This document shows positions 44,701 to 54,534 of a stretch of 64,000 nt of DNA, one piece after another. Numbering within the stretch: position 1 is the stretch's first letter; every line of letters starts with the position of its first letter. The DNA lies in NCBI RefSeq assembly GCF_007988965.1, contig NZ_BJVD01000001.1, positions 620,001-684,000 on the forward strand, given 5' to 3'. The position numbers and the translations under genes are program-made. The notes under the pieces are model-generated. The model was not told the DNA's origin. It made no database searches and saw only the letters and a list, made by a program, of their open reading frames with translations. Origin of the DNA: Rummeliibacillus stabekisii. GTDB lineage: Bacteria > Bacillota > Bacilli > Bacillales_A > Planococcaceae.

Positions 44701-45135
44701 TTATGAGCAGCTTCCAGGCTGTGAATTACGCACTTTAGATCCTGTTTCTCCTCTTAATACATCGCCGCCTGTTGTTTCCACAATTTCATCTGTTACTCTG
44801 TTAGCAATTGAATTTGATACAAGCTGTAATAGGTCGTTGACATCGCCTTGTGATTGTTTAAATTCTACGACGATCGGCAATTCATCAATTTCTGCTTCGA
44901 TTTTCTCTATTTTTTCATCAATTAATTTTAGTGCTTTTTCTTTTCCGTAATGTTGGAAATTTACAGCTTGTTTTTGTAAGCTTTTTAGACTAGCGATTTT
45001 TTCGCGAACAAATTGATTTTCATTAATTTGTGCTTCTGCCCGTTTAAAGAAATCCACTTCTTCAGTATTTGCAATCATGTGTGCAATTTCATGTGCTTTT
45101 TTAATAATATCGTCTTTTGTATATAATTCTGTCAT
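44701..45135 (-). CDS. ricA: RicA (YmcA), regulator of mRNA maturation and development
   Basis: Helical 144-residue protein of the RicA-RicF-RicT complex, which binds iron-sulfur clusters, directs RNase Y to specific mRNAs and is needed for sporulation, competence and biofilms. The C-terminal cysteine (residue 143) corresponds to the cluster-binding cysteine of RicA. It shares one base with the miaB stop and follows it directly, as in B. subtilis. RNase Y is also encoded in this window. Confidence 0.92.
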   Translation of the reverse strand: MTELYTKDDIIKKAHEIAHMIANTEEVDFFKRAEAQINENQFVREKIASLKSLQKQAVNFQHYGKEKALKLIDEKIEKIEAEIDELPIVVEFKQSQGDVNDLLQLVSNSIANRVTDEIVETTGGDVLRGETGSKVRNSQPGSCS

Positions 45136-46682
45136 TATACCTTCACCTCTTCACTCGCTATTACTTCAACCAATTCACCTGACAAAGACCATGTTTTTGC
45201 TTCTGTCACTTTGACTTTAGCTAATTTGCCGATTACTTCTTTAGGTGCTTTAAAGTTAACGAGTTTATTTTTTCTTGTATATCCTGCTAAAACATCAGGA
45301 TTTCGCTTACTTTCTCCCTCTACCAAAACTTCTACAATTTCACCATCATACTTTTTCAATGCTTTGCCGCAATATTCATTTACCACAGCGTTTAAACGCT
45401 GTAGTCTATCTTTTTTCACTTCTAACGGCACATTATCTTGCATTTTAGCAGCTGGTGTTCCAGCGCGAGCTGAATATATATAAGTATAGGCCATTTCAAA
45501 GCCTACTTCTTTGTAGAGAGATAATGTTTCTTCGAATTGTTCTTCTGTTTCATTCGGGAATCCCACAATAATATCAGTTGTCAACACTACATCCGGCATT
45601 TTTGCACGAATTTTACGCACTAGTTCTAGATAGCTTTCACGCGTATATTTTCGAGCCATAATTTTCAGCATATCAGATGAGCCTGATTGGACAGGCAAGT
45701 GGATATGTTCTACCAAATTGCCTTTCTGCGCTAATACCTCTATTAATGCGTCATCAAAATCTCTTGGATGGCTTGTCGTAAAACGAATGCGCGGAATATC
45801 AATTTTACGTAAGTCGTCCATTAAGTGGCTCAAGCGATATTGTCTATTCTCAAAGTCTTTGCCATAAGCGTTAACATTTTGGCCAAGCAGTGTAATTTCT
45901 TGATACCCTTGAGAAGCAAGAGAACGTACTTCTTGAATAATATCTTCCGGCAACCGGCTTCGTTCTTTGCCCCTTGTGTAAGGGACGATACAATAGGTGC
46001 AAAACTTGTCGCAGCCATACATGATATTTACCCATGCCTTTGTATTTCCTTTACGTACCTTTGGAAGGTTTTCTATAACATCGCCTTCCTTGGACCATAC
46101 TTCAATCACCATTTCTTTTGAAAGGTAAGCTTCGTTTAAGATTTCAGGAAGCCGGTGGATGTTGTGTGTGCCAAAAATCATATCAACTTGATCATATGTT
46201 TTTAATATTTTCTTGACCACTGCTTCTTCTTGGGACATACAACCACAAACACCAATCAGCAGATCTGGATTTTTTAGTTTTAATGGTTTTAGATGCCCTA
46301 GCTCACCAAATACACGGTTTTCGGCATTTTCTCGAATGGCACATGTATTCATCAGTATAACATTCGCTTCTTCGACATTTTCGGTTGGTTCATAGCCAAG
46401 CTGTAAGAAGATGCCAGCCATTACTTCTGTATCGTGTTCATTCATTTGACAGCCGTATGTACGGATTAAAAATTTACGTCCCGTCCCCATACCCATGAAT
46501 TGTTCATCAATATTAAAATCCTTATGGTATTGGATTTCTTCCTTGCCGCGTTTTTTGGCATCTTTTAAAGAAGGGGCCGTATACGTGCTTTGAAAATATT
46601 TGCTATAGTCTTTTTCAGTATTTGCACTGGATGACTTAGAATTTATTGCTTGTTGACTAGCTAGTCGTTGTTCTTCGTTCAT
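45135..46682 (-). CDS. miaB: tRNA-2-methylthio-N6-dimethylallyladenosine synthase MiaB
   Basis: Radical-SAM methylthiotransferase that completes ms2i6A37 on MiaA-modified tRNAs. UPF0004 domain with [11 protein letters not shown] and [13 protein letters not shown], radical-SAM cysteines in [17 protein letters not shown], and a C-terminal TRAM domain (about 445-510). ATG 46682 behind AAAGGAG gives 515 residues; the 32-residue upstream extension of the open frame is not credible. The long N-terminal extension (about 65 residues) before the UPF0004 domain is usual in bacilli. Confidence 0.96.
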   Translation of the reverse strand: MNEEQRLASQQAINSKSSSANTEKDYSKYFQSTYTAPSLKDAKKRGKEEIQYHKDFNIDEQFMGMGTGRKFLIRTYGCQMNEHDTEVMAGIFLQLGYEPTENVEEANVILMNTCAIRENAENRVFGELGHLKPLKLKNPDLLIGVCGCMSQEEAVVKKILKTYDQVDMIFGTHNIHRLPEILNEAYLSKEMVIEVWSKEGDVIENLPKVRKGNTKAWVNIMYGCDKFCTYCIVPYTRGKERSRLPEDIIQEVRSLASQGYQEITLLGQNVNAYGKDFENRQYRLSHLMDDLRKIDIPRIRFTTSHPRDFDDALIEVLAQKGNLVEHIHLPVQSGSSDMLKIMARKYTRESYLELVRKIRAKMPDVVLTTDIIVGFPNETEEQFEETLSLYKEVGFEMAYTYIYSARAGTPAAKMQDNVPLEVKKDRLQRLNAVVNEYCGKALKKYDGEIVEVLVEGESKRNPDVLAGYTRKNKLVNFKAPKEVIGKLAKVKVTEAKTWSLSGELVEVIASEEVKV

Positions 46683-46800
46683 GGTATTCTCCTTTCGATC
46701 GAGTACCCATCTTCCTATTATACTGGAGTTGGAAGGATTCCTACAAGATAAGAGTACGAAATGTTGGCTATTCGCCATAAAATTCTTTTTCGAATAAATA

Positions 46801-46835
46801 AAAAAGAGATCAAGTTAAATACTTGATCTCTTTTT
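46801..46835 (-). terminator. Terminator after korB
   Basis: A perfect 15-bp stem AAAAAGAGATCAAGT / ACTTGATCTCTTTTT with a 5-base loop, 14 bases past the korB stop. Confidence 0.88.
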
Positions 46836-46848
46836 AAAAAGTTAGCTA

Positions 46849-47715
46849 CTACATAAAGTCGTTCATCAATTCTTGAAGTTGTTCTTCTTTCATCATAATG
46901 TCCGCTTTATTCAAAGGTTCTTTACTGTAGCCTTCCACTTTATCCTGATAAGATTCTTCTTCATTGTTTTGATAGATAATACCTGTCACTAGTCCATCAT
47001 GTTCCATGACAGTTTTCATTGCTTCCGCCCGATTTGTATTATCATAGCCTTCAATGCTTGAAAGTTTTGTTAAGTTTTCTTTAAACCAATCATACGTATT
47101 CACTTTATTATAAGTAACACATGGACTAAACACATTGATAAAAGAAAAACCTTTATGTTTCATTCCTTCTTCAATAATAGCTGTTAGTTCTTTCAAGTCA
47201 GTCGAAAAACTTTGAGCTACAAATGTTGCACCAGAAGATAGTGCTACTTCAAGTGGTTTTAATGAAGGCTCAATGGCACCACCAGGAGTAGATTTTGTAA
47301 CAAATCCTGCAGCTGAGCGAGGAGATGTTTGGCCCTTTGTTAAGCCATAAATTTGGTTGTCCATGACAACATAAGTAATATCAATATTACGACGGATCGA
47401 ATGGATTGTATGCCCCATTCCGATAGCAAAACCATCTCCGTCACCGCCTGTTGCGATAACGTTTAAATCACGATTGGCCATTTTGAGGCCTTGTGCAATT
47501 GGTAATGCTCTACCATGAATACCATGCAAACCATAAGAATTGATATAACCTGATAGACGTCCAGAACAGCCTATCCCGGATACGACCGCCAATTCATGCG
47601 GTACGATTTCAAGATTTGCTGCTGCACGTTGAATAGCAGCTTGTACAGAAAAGTCGCCACAACCTGGGCACCAGTTAGGCTTTACTGTATTTCGAAAATC
47701 CTTAAATGTTACCAT
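46849..47715 (-). CDS. korB: 2-oxoacid:ferredoxin oxidoreductase, beta subunit
   Basis: TPP-binding subunit of a CoA-acylating 2-oxoacid (probably 2-oxoglutarate) ferredoxin oxidoreductase. Cluster-binding cysteines are in PNWCPGCGDF (C16, C19) and GIGCSGRL; the TPP/Mg motif is GGDGDGFAIGMGHTIHS ... NQIYGLTKGQ. Length 288 is typical. It overlaps korA by 14 bases. No ferredoxin gene is adjacent. Absent at this position in B. subtilis but known beside miaB in several other bacilli. Confidence 0.92.
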   Translation of the reverse strand: MVTFKDFRNTVKPNWCPGCGDFSVQAAIQRAAANLEIVPHELAVVSGIGCSGRLSGYINSYGLHGIHGRALPIAQGLKMANRDLNVIATGGDGDGFAIGMGHTIHSIRRNIDITYVVMDNQIYGLTKGQTSPRSAAGFVTKSTPGGAIEPSLKPLEVALSSGATFVAQSFSTDLKELTAIIEEGMKHKGFSFINVFSPCVTYNKVNTYDWFKENLTKLSSIEGYDNTNRAEAMKTVMEHDGLVTGIIYQNNEEESYQDKVEGYSKEPLNKADIMMKEEQLQELMNDFM

Positions 47716-49453
47716 CTGTTAGCAACTCCTTTACACGGCCAAATAGTTCTTTTGGCAAGAACGGTGTGCCGTCATATTTCGTCAAGTTGACGATTTTGTC
47801 ATGGTGTCCCATGTTTAATTTGATAATATTCGCTAGTTGGCCTGTTGCATTGTTTTCAACAACAATAATCTTTTTAGCGTTTTCTACTAACGGTTTCATT
47901 TCTGCAACCGGGAATGGATGTATTAATCGGATATGTGCATGGTTTGATTTAATACCCTCTGCTTCAAGCATTGGAAGAATCTCTTCAATTGCACCTTTTG
48001 TTGAGCCAAATCCTACGATTAATATATCTGCCTCTTCATGTGGTGCTGCTTTGAAGACCGGATTCTCAAAATGTACATGCTGTAATTTTCTAAAACGCTT
48101 GTCCATTTGATTTTTACGGTTACCAGCTGCTTCAGAAGGTTTTCCTTCTTCGTTATGCTCTACGCCTGTAACATGGTGGATACCATATTTCTGTCCAGGA
48201 ACAACACGTGTTGAGATACCATCTTCTGTCACTTCATATCGTTTGAAGTATTGTTTATCTTCAATTTCTGGCAATTCACCAAGATTTAGCTTACCACGGC
48301 TAATGTTAATTTTTGAGTAATCAAACGGTTCAACTGTTTGTTTACCTAGTGATAGCTGCAAGTCAGACAAAATAATGACAGGAAGCTGTAATTCGTCCGC
48401 AATATTAAATGCTTGAATTGTATCATAAAATGCTTCTTCGCCCGTAGAAGGTGCGATAACTACTTTCGGAATTTCACCGTGTGTACCATAAAGCATTGCC
48501 ATCAAATCGGATTGTTCTTGTTTTGTTGGCAGTCCAGTTGATGGACCTCCACGCTGTGTATCAACGACTACAAGTGGTGTTTCTGTCATGCCTGCTAAGC
48601 CTAACGCTTCCATCATTAATGAAAGACCAGGACCAGCTGATGCTGTGAATGCTCGTACGCCGCCATAATTTGCTCCTATTGCCATTGTAGCTGCTGCGAT
48701 TTCATCTTCTGTTTGGATGACTGTGCCACCGAATTTAGGTAATTTCTTAATGAGATATTCCATAATTTCAGACGCCGGAGTAATTGGATATGCAGCCATA
48801 AAACGAGTACCTGCTGCAAGTGCTCCTAAAGCAATGGCTTCATTCCCAATCATAAATAGACGATGTTTGCCATCTCCTGGCTCAAGTTCAAATTTCCCTG
48901 CTTGATCTTGTAATAAATCATTCATCACTAAATGGCCTTTGGCAATAGCCTCCATGTTTTTTTGGACAACTGTTTCACCTTTACGACCAAAGATTTCATC
49001 TACAACAGATTGAAATGCTGCATCCTCTAAGTTCATAAGAGCAGCAGTTGCACCGATGGCAACCATGTTTTTCATTAGGGAAGTCCCTAGTTCTGTTGCA
49101 ATTTCTGTGAATGGAACAATATATAGTTCAGCTATGCAATCTTCAGGCTTAGTTGGTTTGAATTTAGCATCAGCCAGAATGACGCCTGCTTCATTTAATT
49201 CTTTATAATTGACATCGATTGTTTCTTGGTCAAACGCAACCAATATGTCCAGATCATCTGGAATCGTATGCACAGTCGAAGTACGAACGTTGATTTTATT
49301 ATTTGTGTGGCCACCCTTAATACGAGAAGAGAAATGGCGATATCCGTATAAATGGTAACCAAGTCGGTTCATCGCAGTGGAAAAAATCTCGCCGGTACTT
49401 TCAATACCTTCCCCCTGCTGCCCACCGACTTTCCATGAAAGCTGATGTAACAT
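47702..49453 (-). CDS. korA: 2-oxoacid:ferredoxin oxidoreductase, fused gamma-alpha subunit
   Basis: A fusion of the gamma domain (about 1-190; GGQQGEGIESTGEIF, SSRIKGGHTNNKI) and the alpha/pyrimidine domain (about 205-583; AAYPITPASEIMEYL, TQRGGPSTGLPTKQEQSDL). With KorB it oxidatively decarboxylates a 2-oxoacid to an acyl-CoA and reduced ferredoxin. ATG 49453 was chosen; a TTG immediately before it is also behind the AAGGAG site. Substrate preference cannot be read from sequence; 2-oxoglutarate is the usual annotation. Confidence 0.92.
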   Translation of the reverse strand: MLHQLSWKVGGQQGEGIESTGEIFSTAMNRLGYHLYGYRHFSSRIKGGHTNNKINVRTSTVHTIPDDLDILVAFDQETIDVNYKELNEAGVILADAKFKPTKPEDCIAELYIVPFTEIATELGTSLMKNMVAIGATAALMNLEDAAFQSVVDEIFGRKGETVVQKNMEAIAKGHLVMNDLLQDQAGKFELEPGDGKHRLFMIGNEAIALGALAAGTRFMAAYPITPASEIMEYLIKKLPKFGGTVIQTEDEIAAATMAIGANYGGVRAFTASAGPGLSLMMEALGLAGMTETPLVVVDTQRGGPSTGLPTKQEQSDLMAMLYGTHGEIPKVVIAPSTGEEAFYDTIQAFNIADELQLPVIILSDLQLSLGKQTVEPFDYSKINISRGKLNLGELPEIEDKQYFKRYEVTEDGISTRVVPGQKYGIHHVTGVEHNEEGKPSEAAGNRKNQMDKRFRKLQHVHFENPVFKAAPHEEADILIVGFGSTKGAIEEILPMLEAEGIKSNHAHIRLIHPFPVAEMKPLVENAKKIIVVENNATGQLANIIKLNMGHHDKIVNLTKYDGTPFLPKELFGRVKELLTDGNI

Positions 49454-49667
49454 CAATTAACATCTCCTTAATATACAAACGTTTAGCAATAATCCTACAT
49501 AAGTTTAACACGAACAAGCGCTTGAAACTATTGTTATGGGATGAAATTGCTTAAAATCAGACCTTTGACGGAAAGCACATTTTCGCAGATGTTTTAAGTA
49601 CTCAATGTAATGATGCCAAAAGCTATTGCTTAATCTGACTACTAATGACATAGTGGCAACAAATAAT

Positions 49668-50024
49668 TTATTCTAACAAAGTTTTTTCTAGCTGCTTTAA
49701 TTTCCTTTCTATAGCCATAATTAAATGAATAGACGATACTATCATCAACCCGATAATAACAAGAAGAGTATACTCACCATTTGATAAAGCAAAGCTTACT
49801 ACAATGTCCAAGACCATTAGAATAACACCATATAAAATTAATAGTTTGGTGCTGTATTTATTTCCTTCCTTCCAAAGCACCTTATTTTTCATGGAGCGTG
49901 TTGTTCGATAGCCGTATAGCCCATTTATATCTTTTGGTGGCTTATACAACAATATCAGTCCAGCAATGATAAAGATTCCTCCCACAAGAATGCTCATTCC
50001 AACATTAATTAATAGCGTGCTCAT
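49668..50024 (-). CDS. SdpI-family small membrane protein
   Basis: A 118-residue protein with membrane segments at about 7-28, 57-78 and 82-104 and the family motif NGLYGYRTTRSMKNKVLWKEGN (about 34-55), characteristic of the SdpI/YhfL family. SdpI in B. subtilis gives immunity to the SdpC toxin and sequesters SdpR, but most family members have unknown roles. No sdpC or sdpR homologue is nearby, so immunity should not be assumed. It interrupts the region between korA and spoVS. Confidence 0.78.
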   Translation of the reverse strand: MSTLLINVGMSILVGGIFIIAGLILLYKPPKDINGLYGYRTTRSMKNKVLWKEGNKYSTKLLILYGVILMVLDIVVSFALSNGEYTLLVIIGLMIVSSIHLIMAIERKLKQLEKTLLE

Positions 50025-50137
50025 TCGAATCCCCCATTCTAGTTAATTTACATTATATAACATTTAAGTAAACGGTGGAGTCACAATGAAGTTTTATTGC
50101 TTTATGTACTTTTATCTGCCAATTAACCGCTGAAAAG

Positions 50138-50170
50138 CAAAAAAGACAAAGGGATATCTCCCAATGTCTT
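50138..50170 (-). terminator. Terminator after spoVS
   Basis: Stem AAGACA-x2-GGGA with TCCC-x2-TGTCTT (50143-50170) and TTTTTTG on the minus strand. Confidence 0.7.
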
Positions 50171-50189
50171 AAGTAATGAAGTTAGCAAT

Positions 50190-50456
50190 CTATCTTACTC
50201 GTTTTTCAACAAGAAGCTTTAATGCTGTACGATCTTCTCCAGCAATCAAAATATCTGTAAATGCTGGCGAACAAGTTAAATCTGTTCCGCTTGGTGCTAC
50301 AAAGCCCCGCGCAATAGCAATAGCCTTTACCGCTTGGTTCAGCGCTCCTGCTCCTACTGCTTGCATTTCTGCAAATCCTTGCTCTCTAATCACTGCCACT
50401 AATGCTCCTGCCACAGAATTAGGGTTTGAGCGAGATGATACTTTCAATGAATCCAC
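50190..50456 (-). CDS. spoVS: Stage V sporulation protein S
   Basis: An 88-residue Alba-like protein almost unchanged from B. subtilis (LKVSSRSNPNSVAGALVAVI, VGAGALNQAVKAIAIARGFV). SpoVS affects engulfment-to-coat-stage progression and septation; its molecular partner is unclear. Translation starts at GTG 50456 behind GGGAGG. It follows ymdB with about 115 bases between. Confidence 0.96.
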   Translation of the reverse strand: MDSLKVSSRSNPNSVAGALVAVIREQGFAEMQAVGAGALNQAVKAIAIARGFVAPSGTDLTCSPAFTDILIAGEDRTALKLLVEKRVR

Positions 50457-50573
50457 AACTATTCCTCCCTTAGTTTGAAAAAATCAGGGACATTTGATTG
50501 TCCATGAAGCATTGTATGCTCGCTCGCTTCCAGTTAGACTTCAAATTCTGAATTACAGTCATGGCAATCTTAT

Positions 50574-51371
50574 TTATCCTTTTAAAGGCTTATCTCCATT
50601 AATATAGATTCGTTCAATACTTTTCGCTTTACCAGTTGTCGTATCCAGCTCAACAATCAATCCGCTAAATACTTCTCTGCCTTCTTGTGGCACTTCAAAG
50701 CGTACAGGCATATTTGTTTTAAAGCGATAAAGCACACTTTCCTTCTTAGTGCCTAATATCTCATCATACGGTCCTGTCATACCCACGTCTGTAATATAAG
50801 CTGTACCCTTTGGTAAAATTCTTTCATCCGCTGTTTGTACATGGGTGTGTGTCCCAACAACAACCGAGGCTTTTCCATCTAAATGCCAGCCCAATGCCAC
50901 TTTTTCGCTCGTTGCTTCGGCATGGAAATCAACGAAAACAAGAGGAGAAGTTTTCTTTGCTTCAGTAATTAATTCTTCTGCCATAGCAAAAGGGTCCTGA
51001 TGCGGTGGCAAAAATGTTCTTCCGTGCAAATTGATGATAGTGAGTGTCTCCCCGTTTTTTGTGATTGAAACCATCCCTTTGCCCGGCGCCTCTTCAGAAA
51101 AATTAGCAGGACGTATTAAATAATCGACATCATCTATAAAATCAAATATTTCTTTTTGATCCCATGTATGATTGCCCATTGTGATAACATCTACACCCAT
51201 CATCAGTAAATCCTGATAGATTCGTTTTGTAATGCCTTTACCTTTTGCCGCATTTTCTCCATTTGCTATCACAACGTCTACTTGATATTTTCGTTTCAAA
51301 CGAGGCAAATAATGTTGAACAGCCTCCAATCCTATATCTCCCACTATATCTCCTATAAATAAAATTTTCAT
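50574..51371 (-). CDS. ymdB: YmdB-like metallophosphoesterase (2',3'-cyclic phosphodiesterase)
   Basis: A 265-residue binuclear-metal phosphoesterase: D in FIGDIVGDIG, ANGENAAKGKGI, TMGNHTWDQKE and the two late histidines in VVGTHTHVQTADE. B. subtilis YmdB hydrolyses cyclic nucleotides and controls the switch between motility and biofilm states. ATG 51371 lies 17 bases after the terminator that follows rny, so it probably has its own promoter or depends on read-through. Confidence 0.93.
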   Translation of the reverse strand: MKILFIGDIVGDIGLEAVQHYLPRLKRKYQVDVVIANGENAAKGKGITKRIYQDLLMMGVDVITMGNHTWDQKEIFDFIDDVDYLIRPANFSEEAPGKGMVSITKNGETLTIINLHGRTFLPPHQDPFAMAEELITEAKKTSPLVFVDFHAEATSEKVALGWHLDGKASVVVGTHTHVQTADERILPKGTAYITDVGMTGPYDEILGTKKESVLYRFKTNMPVRFEVPQEGREVFSGLIVELDTTTGKAKSIERIYINGDKPLKG

Positions 51372-51388
51372 TGTTCCACCCATTCCAT

Positions 51389-51427
51389 AAAAAAAGGCTT
51401 CTCGACCGAAGATCTAAGAAGCCTTTT
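51389..51427 (-). terminator. Terminator between rny and ymdB
   Basis: An 11-bp stem AAAAGGCTTCT (51392-51402) / AGAAGCCTTTT (51417-51427) and a long T run on the minus strand. Confidence 0.8.
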
Positions 51428-51517
51428 GTCATTTAGTTTAGTTTGTAAAAAGTTAGAAATGATTTCGTTTATCGTTCCACTTTATAGCTATAGCAAGAGA
51501 TGATGTAATGCTCTCTT

Positions 51518-53074
51518 TTATTTTGCGTAGTCTACTGCCCGCGTCTCGCGAATAACAGTAACTTTGATGTGGCCTGGATAATCTAGTTCGTCTTCAATTC
51601 TTTTTCGAATATCACGTGCTAGGCGGTGTGAAGCCAAATCATCCACTTGGTCCGGACGTACAATAATACGGATTTCGCGGCCAGCTTGAATGGCAAATGA
51701 TTTTTCCACGCCTTCGTAAGACTCTGAAATTTCTTCTAGTTTTTCTAAACGTCTAATATAGTTTTCTAGCGTCTCACTTCGTGCTCCAGGACGCGCAGCA
51801 GATAAAGCATCAGCTGCTGCAACGATGACTGCAATAACGGATGTTGGCTCTGTATCACCATGATGTGAAGCGATACTATTAATCACGACTGGATGTTCAT
51901 GGTATTTTGTTGCTAATTCAACACCGATTTCAACATGGCTTCCTTCTACTTCATGGTCAATCGCTTTTCCGATATCATGAAGGAGACCAGCACGTTTTGC
52001 CAACGTCACATCTTCACCTAATTCGGCTGCCATTAATCCAGCTAAATGTGCCACTTCTATTGAGTGTTTTAATACATTTTGGCCATAGCTTGTCCGGTAT
52101 TTCATGCGACCAAGGATTTTCATTAAATCAGGATGAAGATTATGAATTCCTACTTCAAAAGTAGTCTGTTCACCTGTTTCGCGAATTTGTTCATCAATTT
52201 CACGACGAGACTTTTCTACCATCTCTTCTATGCGAGCTGGATGAATTCGTCCATCTTGAACTAATTTTTCAAGTGCCAATCTTGCTGTTTCACGGCGGAT
52301 TGGATCGAAACCAGATAAAATAACTGCTTCTGGCGTATCATCAATGATTAAATCAATACCAGTAAGCGTTTCAAGCGTACGGATATTACGGCCTTCACGC
52401 CCGATAATGCGGCCTTTCATTTCATCGTTAGGCAAGTTTACAACCGATACAGTGGTTTCTGCCACATGATCTGCTGCAAAACGCTGTATCGCTAATGATA
52501 AAATTTCTCGTGCCTTTTTGTCAGCATCTTCCTTTGCACGTGTTTCTGCTTCTTTAGTCATAACGGCAATATCAGTTGTTAACTCATTTTCTACTTCTTC
52601 TAATATAATCGTTCTTGCATCTTCACGTGTTAATGCTGAAATGCGTTCGATTTCAGATTGTTGTTTAGCAACAAGCTCTTCCGCTTTGCTTTCCATCTGT
52701 ACAATATGCTGTTGTCTTTCTACTAACGCCTCTTCCTTACGCTCTAAACCAGATTCTCTCTTGTTAAGCGCTTCATCCTTACGATCAAGATTCTCTTCTC
52801 TTTGCAATAAACGGTTTTCTTGTTTCGTAAGTTCTGAACGGCGTTCGCGGATGTCATTTTCTGCTTCAGTTCGAAGTTTGTGAGTTTCATCTTTTGCTTC
52901 AAGTAATGCCTCTTTCTTTAGAGCCTCTGCTTCCCTTTTACCTTCTTCAACAATTAGTTCTGCAGTGCCCTTTGCACCTGTCACTTTTGAATCATTCACC
53001 TTTTTCGTAATAAAATAGATCACAGCTGCACCGACGATCAGTCCAATCAAAGCGGAGATGACTATTTCTATCAT
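51518..53074 (-). CDS. rny: Ribonuclease Y
   Basis: Membrane-anchored endoribonuclease initiating mRNA decay. N-terminal transmembrane segment (about 3-23), a long Glu/Lys/Arg-rich coiled coil (about 40-200), KH domain ([15 protein letters not shown]) and HD domain ([12 protein letters not shown]). Length 518. AAGGGGAGG precedes the ATG. RicA, a partner that redirects RNase Y, is also in the window. Confidence 0.97.
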   Translation of the reverse strand: MIEIVISALIGLIVGAAVIYFITKKVNDSKVTGAKGTAELIVEEGKREAEALKKEALLEAKDETHKLRTEAENDIRERRSELTKQENRLLQREENLDRKDEALNKRESGLERKEEALVERQQHIVQMESKAEELVAKQQSEIERISALTREDARTIILEEVENELTTDIAVMTKEAETRAKEDADKKAREILSLAIQRFAADHVAETTVSVVNLPNDEMKGRIIGREGRNIRTLETLTGIDLIIDDTPEAVILSGFDPIRRETARLALEKLVQDGRIHPARIEEMVEKSRREIDEQIRETGEQTTFEVGIHNLHPDLMKILGRMKYRTSYGQNVLKHSIEVAHLAGLMAAELGEDVTLAKRAGLLHDIGKAIDHEVEGSHVEIGVELATKYHEHPVVINSIASHHGDTEPTSVIAVIVAAADALSAARPGARSETLENYIRRLEKLEEISESYEGVEKSFAIQAGREIRIIVRPDQVDDLASHRLARDIRKRIEDELDYPGHIKVTVIRETRAVDYAK

Positions 53075-53277
53075 TCGAACACCTCCCCTTGAGTTATTGA
53101 TATTTTCTTTTAGTCGGCTTTACATTGAGTTAACAATATAGCGCCAATTTCATTTCAAATTTAGAAATAATACATATTAATTGTATAGTTGATAGATAGA
53201 CCTGTCAAGGATTCACAGTTTTTGGATACCCAAAAATACTAATAATTCTGTGATTAAAATCCTATATTTCTCCTAGC

Positions 53278-53308
53278 TAAAAAGGCCTCTTTTAATAAGA
53301 GGCCTTCA
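53278..53308 (-). terminator. Terminator after recA
   Basis: A perfect 10-bp stem AAGGCCTCTT (53282-53291) / AAGAGGCCTT (53297-53306) with TTTTT on the minus strand. Confidence 0.85.
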
Positions 53309-53319
53309 CAGTTTTATTA

Positions 53320-54363
53320 TTACTCTTCAAATAGAGTAGGATTTTCTTCTGGTTCTTCGATAACTTCATATTCTTGCTCACCAATACCTGAAGCCACCCT
53401 AATTTTTTGTGCAATTTCTTCACGTACTTCTGGATTCTCTTTAAGGAATTGTTTTGCATTTTCACGACCTTGGCCTAAACGTTCATCTTCATACGCATAC
53501 CATGAGCCGCTCTTTTGTACGATATCTTTTTCTACGCCGATATCGATGATTTCTCCCTCTTTAGAGATTCCTTCGCCATACATAATATCAACTTCTGCAG
53601 TTTTAAAAGGTGGAGCTACTTTATTTTTTACTACTTTGATTTTAGTACGGTTACCGACCATATCATTACCTTGCTTAATTGTTTCAGCACGACGCACCTC
53701 TAAACGAACTGATGAATAGAACTTAAGCGCTCTTCCGCCTGGTGTAGTTTCAGGGTTCCCAAACATTACACCGATTTTTTCACGGATTTGGTTAATGAAG
53801 ATGGCAATTGTATTTGATTTATTAATAATACCGGATAGCTTACGCAATGCTTGAGACATCAAACGCGCTTGCAAACCGACATGGGAATCACCCATCTCGC
53901 CTTCAATTTCTGCTTTTGGTGTAAGAGCAGCAACAGAGTCGATTATAATAATATCAATAGCACCACTGCGAACTAGTGCTTCTGCAATTTCTAGTGCTTG
54001 CTCACCTGTATCTGGTTGAGAAAGCAATAATTCATCAATGTTTACGCCTAGTTTGGACGCATAAACTGGATCAAGCGCATGCTCTGCATCTATGAAAGCT
54101 GCTTGTCCTCCATTTGCTTGTACTTCTGCAATGGCATGAAGTGCTACTGTTGTTTTACCAGAGCTTTCTGGTCCATATATTTCTATCACACGGCCGCGGG
54201 GATAGCCACCCACTCCAAGTGCTGTATCAAGAGCTAAAGATCCAGTAGAAGATGTAGAAACTTTACGATCTGCTTGCTCGCCTAATTTCATTACAGAGCC
54301 TTTACCAAATTGTTTTTCAATTTGTTTTAAGGCCATATCTAATGCCGCTTTCCGTTCGTCCAC
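53320..54363 (-). CDS. recA: Recombinase A
   Basis: Strand-exchange ATPase and co-protease for LexA. Walker [10 protein letters not shown], Walker B region [15 protein letters not shown]-binding loop 1 [19 protein letters not shown] and loop 2 [18 protein letters not shown] are intact. GTG 54363 behind AGGAGG (7-base gap) gives 347 residues; the upstream extension of the open frame (23 codons) crosses the promoter and is rejected. An SOS box precedes the promoter. The acidic C-terminus ([12 protein letters not shown]) is normal. Confidence 0.98.
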   Translation of the reverse strand: MDERKAALDMALKQIEKQFGKGSVMKLGEQADRKVSTSSTGSLALDTALGVGGYPRGRVIEIYGPESSGKTTVALHAIAEVQANGGQAAFIDAEHALDPVYASKLGVNIDELLLSQPDTGEQALEIAEALVRSGAIDIIIIDSVAALTPKAEIEGEMGDSHVGLQARLMSQALRKLSGIINKSNTIAIFINQIREKIGVMFGNPETTPGGRALKFYSSVRLEVRRAETIKQGNDMVGNRTKIKVVKNKVAPPFKTAEVDIMYGEGISKEGEIIDIGVEKDIVQKSGSWYAYEDERLGQGRENAKQFLKENPEVREEIAQKIRVASGIGEQEYEVIEEPEENPTLFEE

Positions 54364-54405
54364 TCTGTTTCCTCCTATTAAGAACACTTTTTTATTTCTA
54401 AACCT

Positions 54406-54434
54406 ACTATACTTCTTTTCTGAGAAAAACACAA
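54406..54434 (-). promoter_or_regulatory. recA promoter
   Basis: TTGTGT -35 (54429-54434), 17-base spacer, TATAGT -10 (54406-54411) on the minus strand, 43 bases before the GTG start. Confidence 0.65.
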
Positions 54435-54442
54435 GAAAAAAG

Positions 54443-54456
54443 CGAACATTTATTCG
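54443..54456. promoter_or_regulatory. LexA box upstream of recA
   Basis: Minus-strand CGAATAAATGTTCG fits the SOS box with one mismatch, 9 bases above the -35. Confidence 0.75.
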
Positions 54457-54480
54457 TTAAAATGTACACTTTTAAAAACC

Positions 54481-54522
54481 AAACGCTAAATTGAATATAG
54501 AATTCAATTTTAGCGTTTTTTT
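54481..54522. terminator. Terminator between cinA and recA
   Basis: A 16-bp stem with one bulge (54481-54496 with 54502-54518). The T run is stronger on the plus strand, but the only gene reading in is cinA on the minus strand, where GTTTGGTTTTT follows the stem. Confidence 0.65.
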
Positions 54523-54534
54523 AGTTGAAATCTT

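Noticed and set aside
47706-48110. 134-residue open frame opposite korA
   Set aside because: Antisense shadow of a well-supported enzyme gene, no family resemblance.
49457-49667. Additional small gene between korA and the SdpI-like gene
   Set aside because: No open frame with a ribosome site; AAGCGCTT near 49512 recalled a cre core but lacks the flanking TG/CA bases.
50457-50573. Sigma-H promoter for spoVS from AAAGGATAA plus GAAT
   Set aside because: The AGGA element is part of the ymdB stop and the spacing to GAAT (about 25 bases) is far too long.
52518-52883. Ser-rich open frame opposite rny
   Set aside because: Complement of the Glu/Lys-rich coiled-coil codons of RNase Y.
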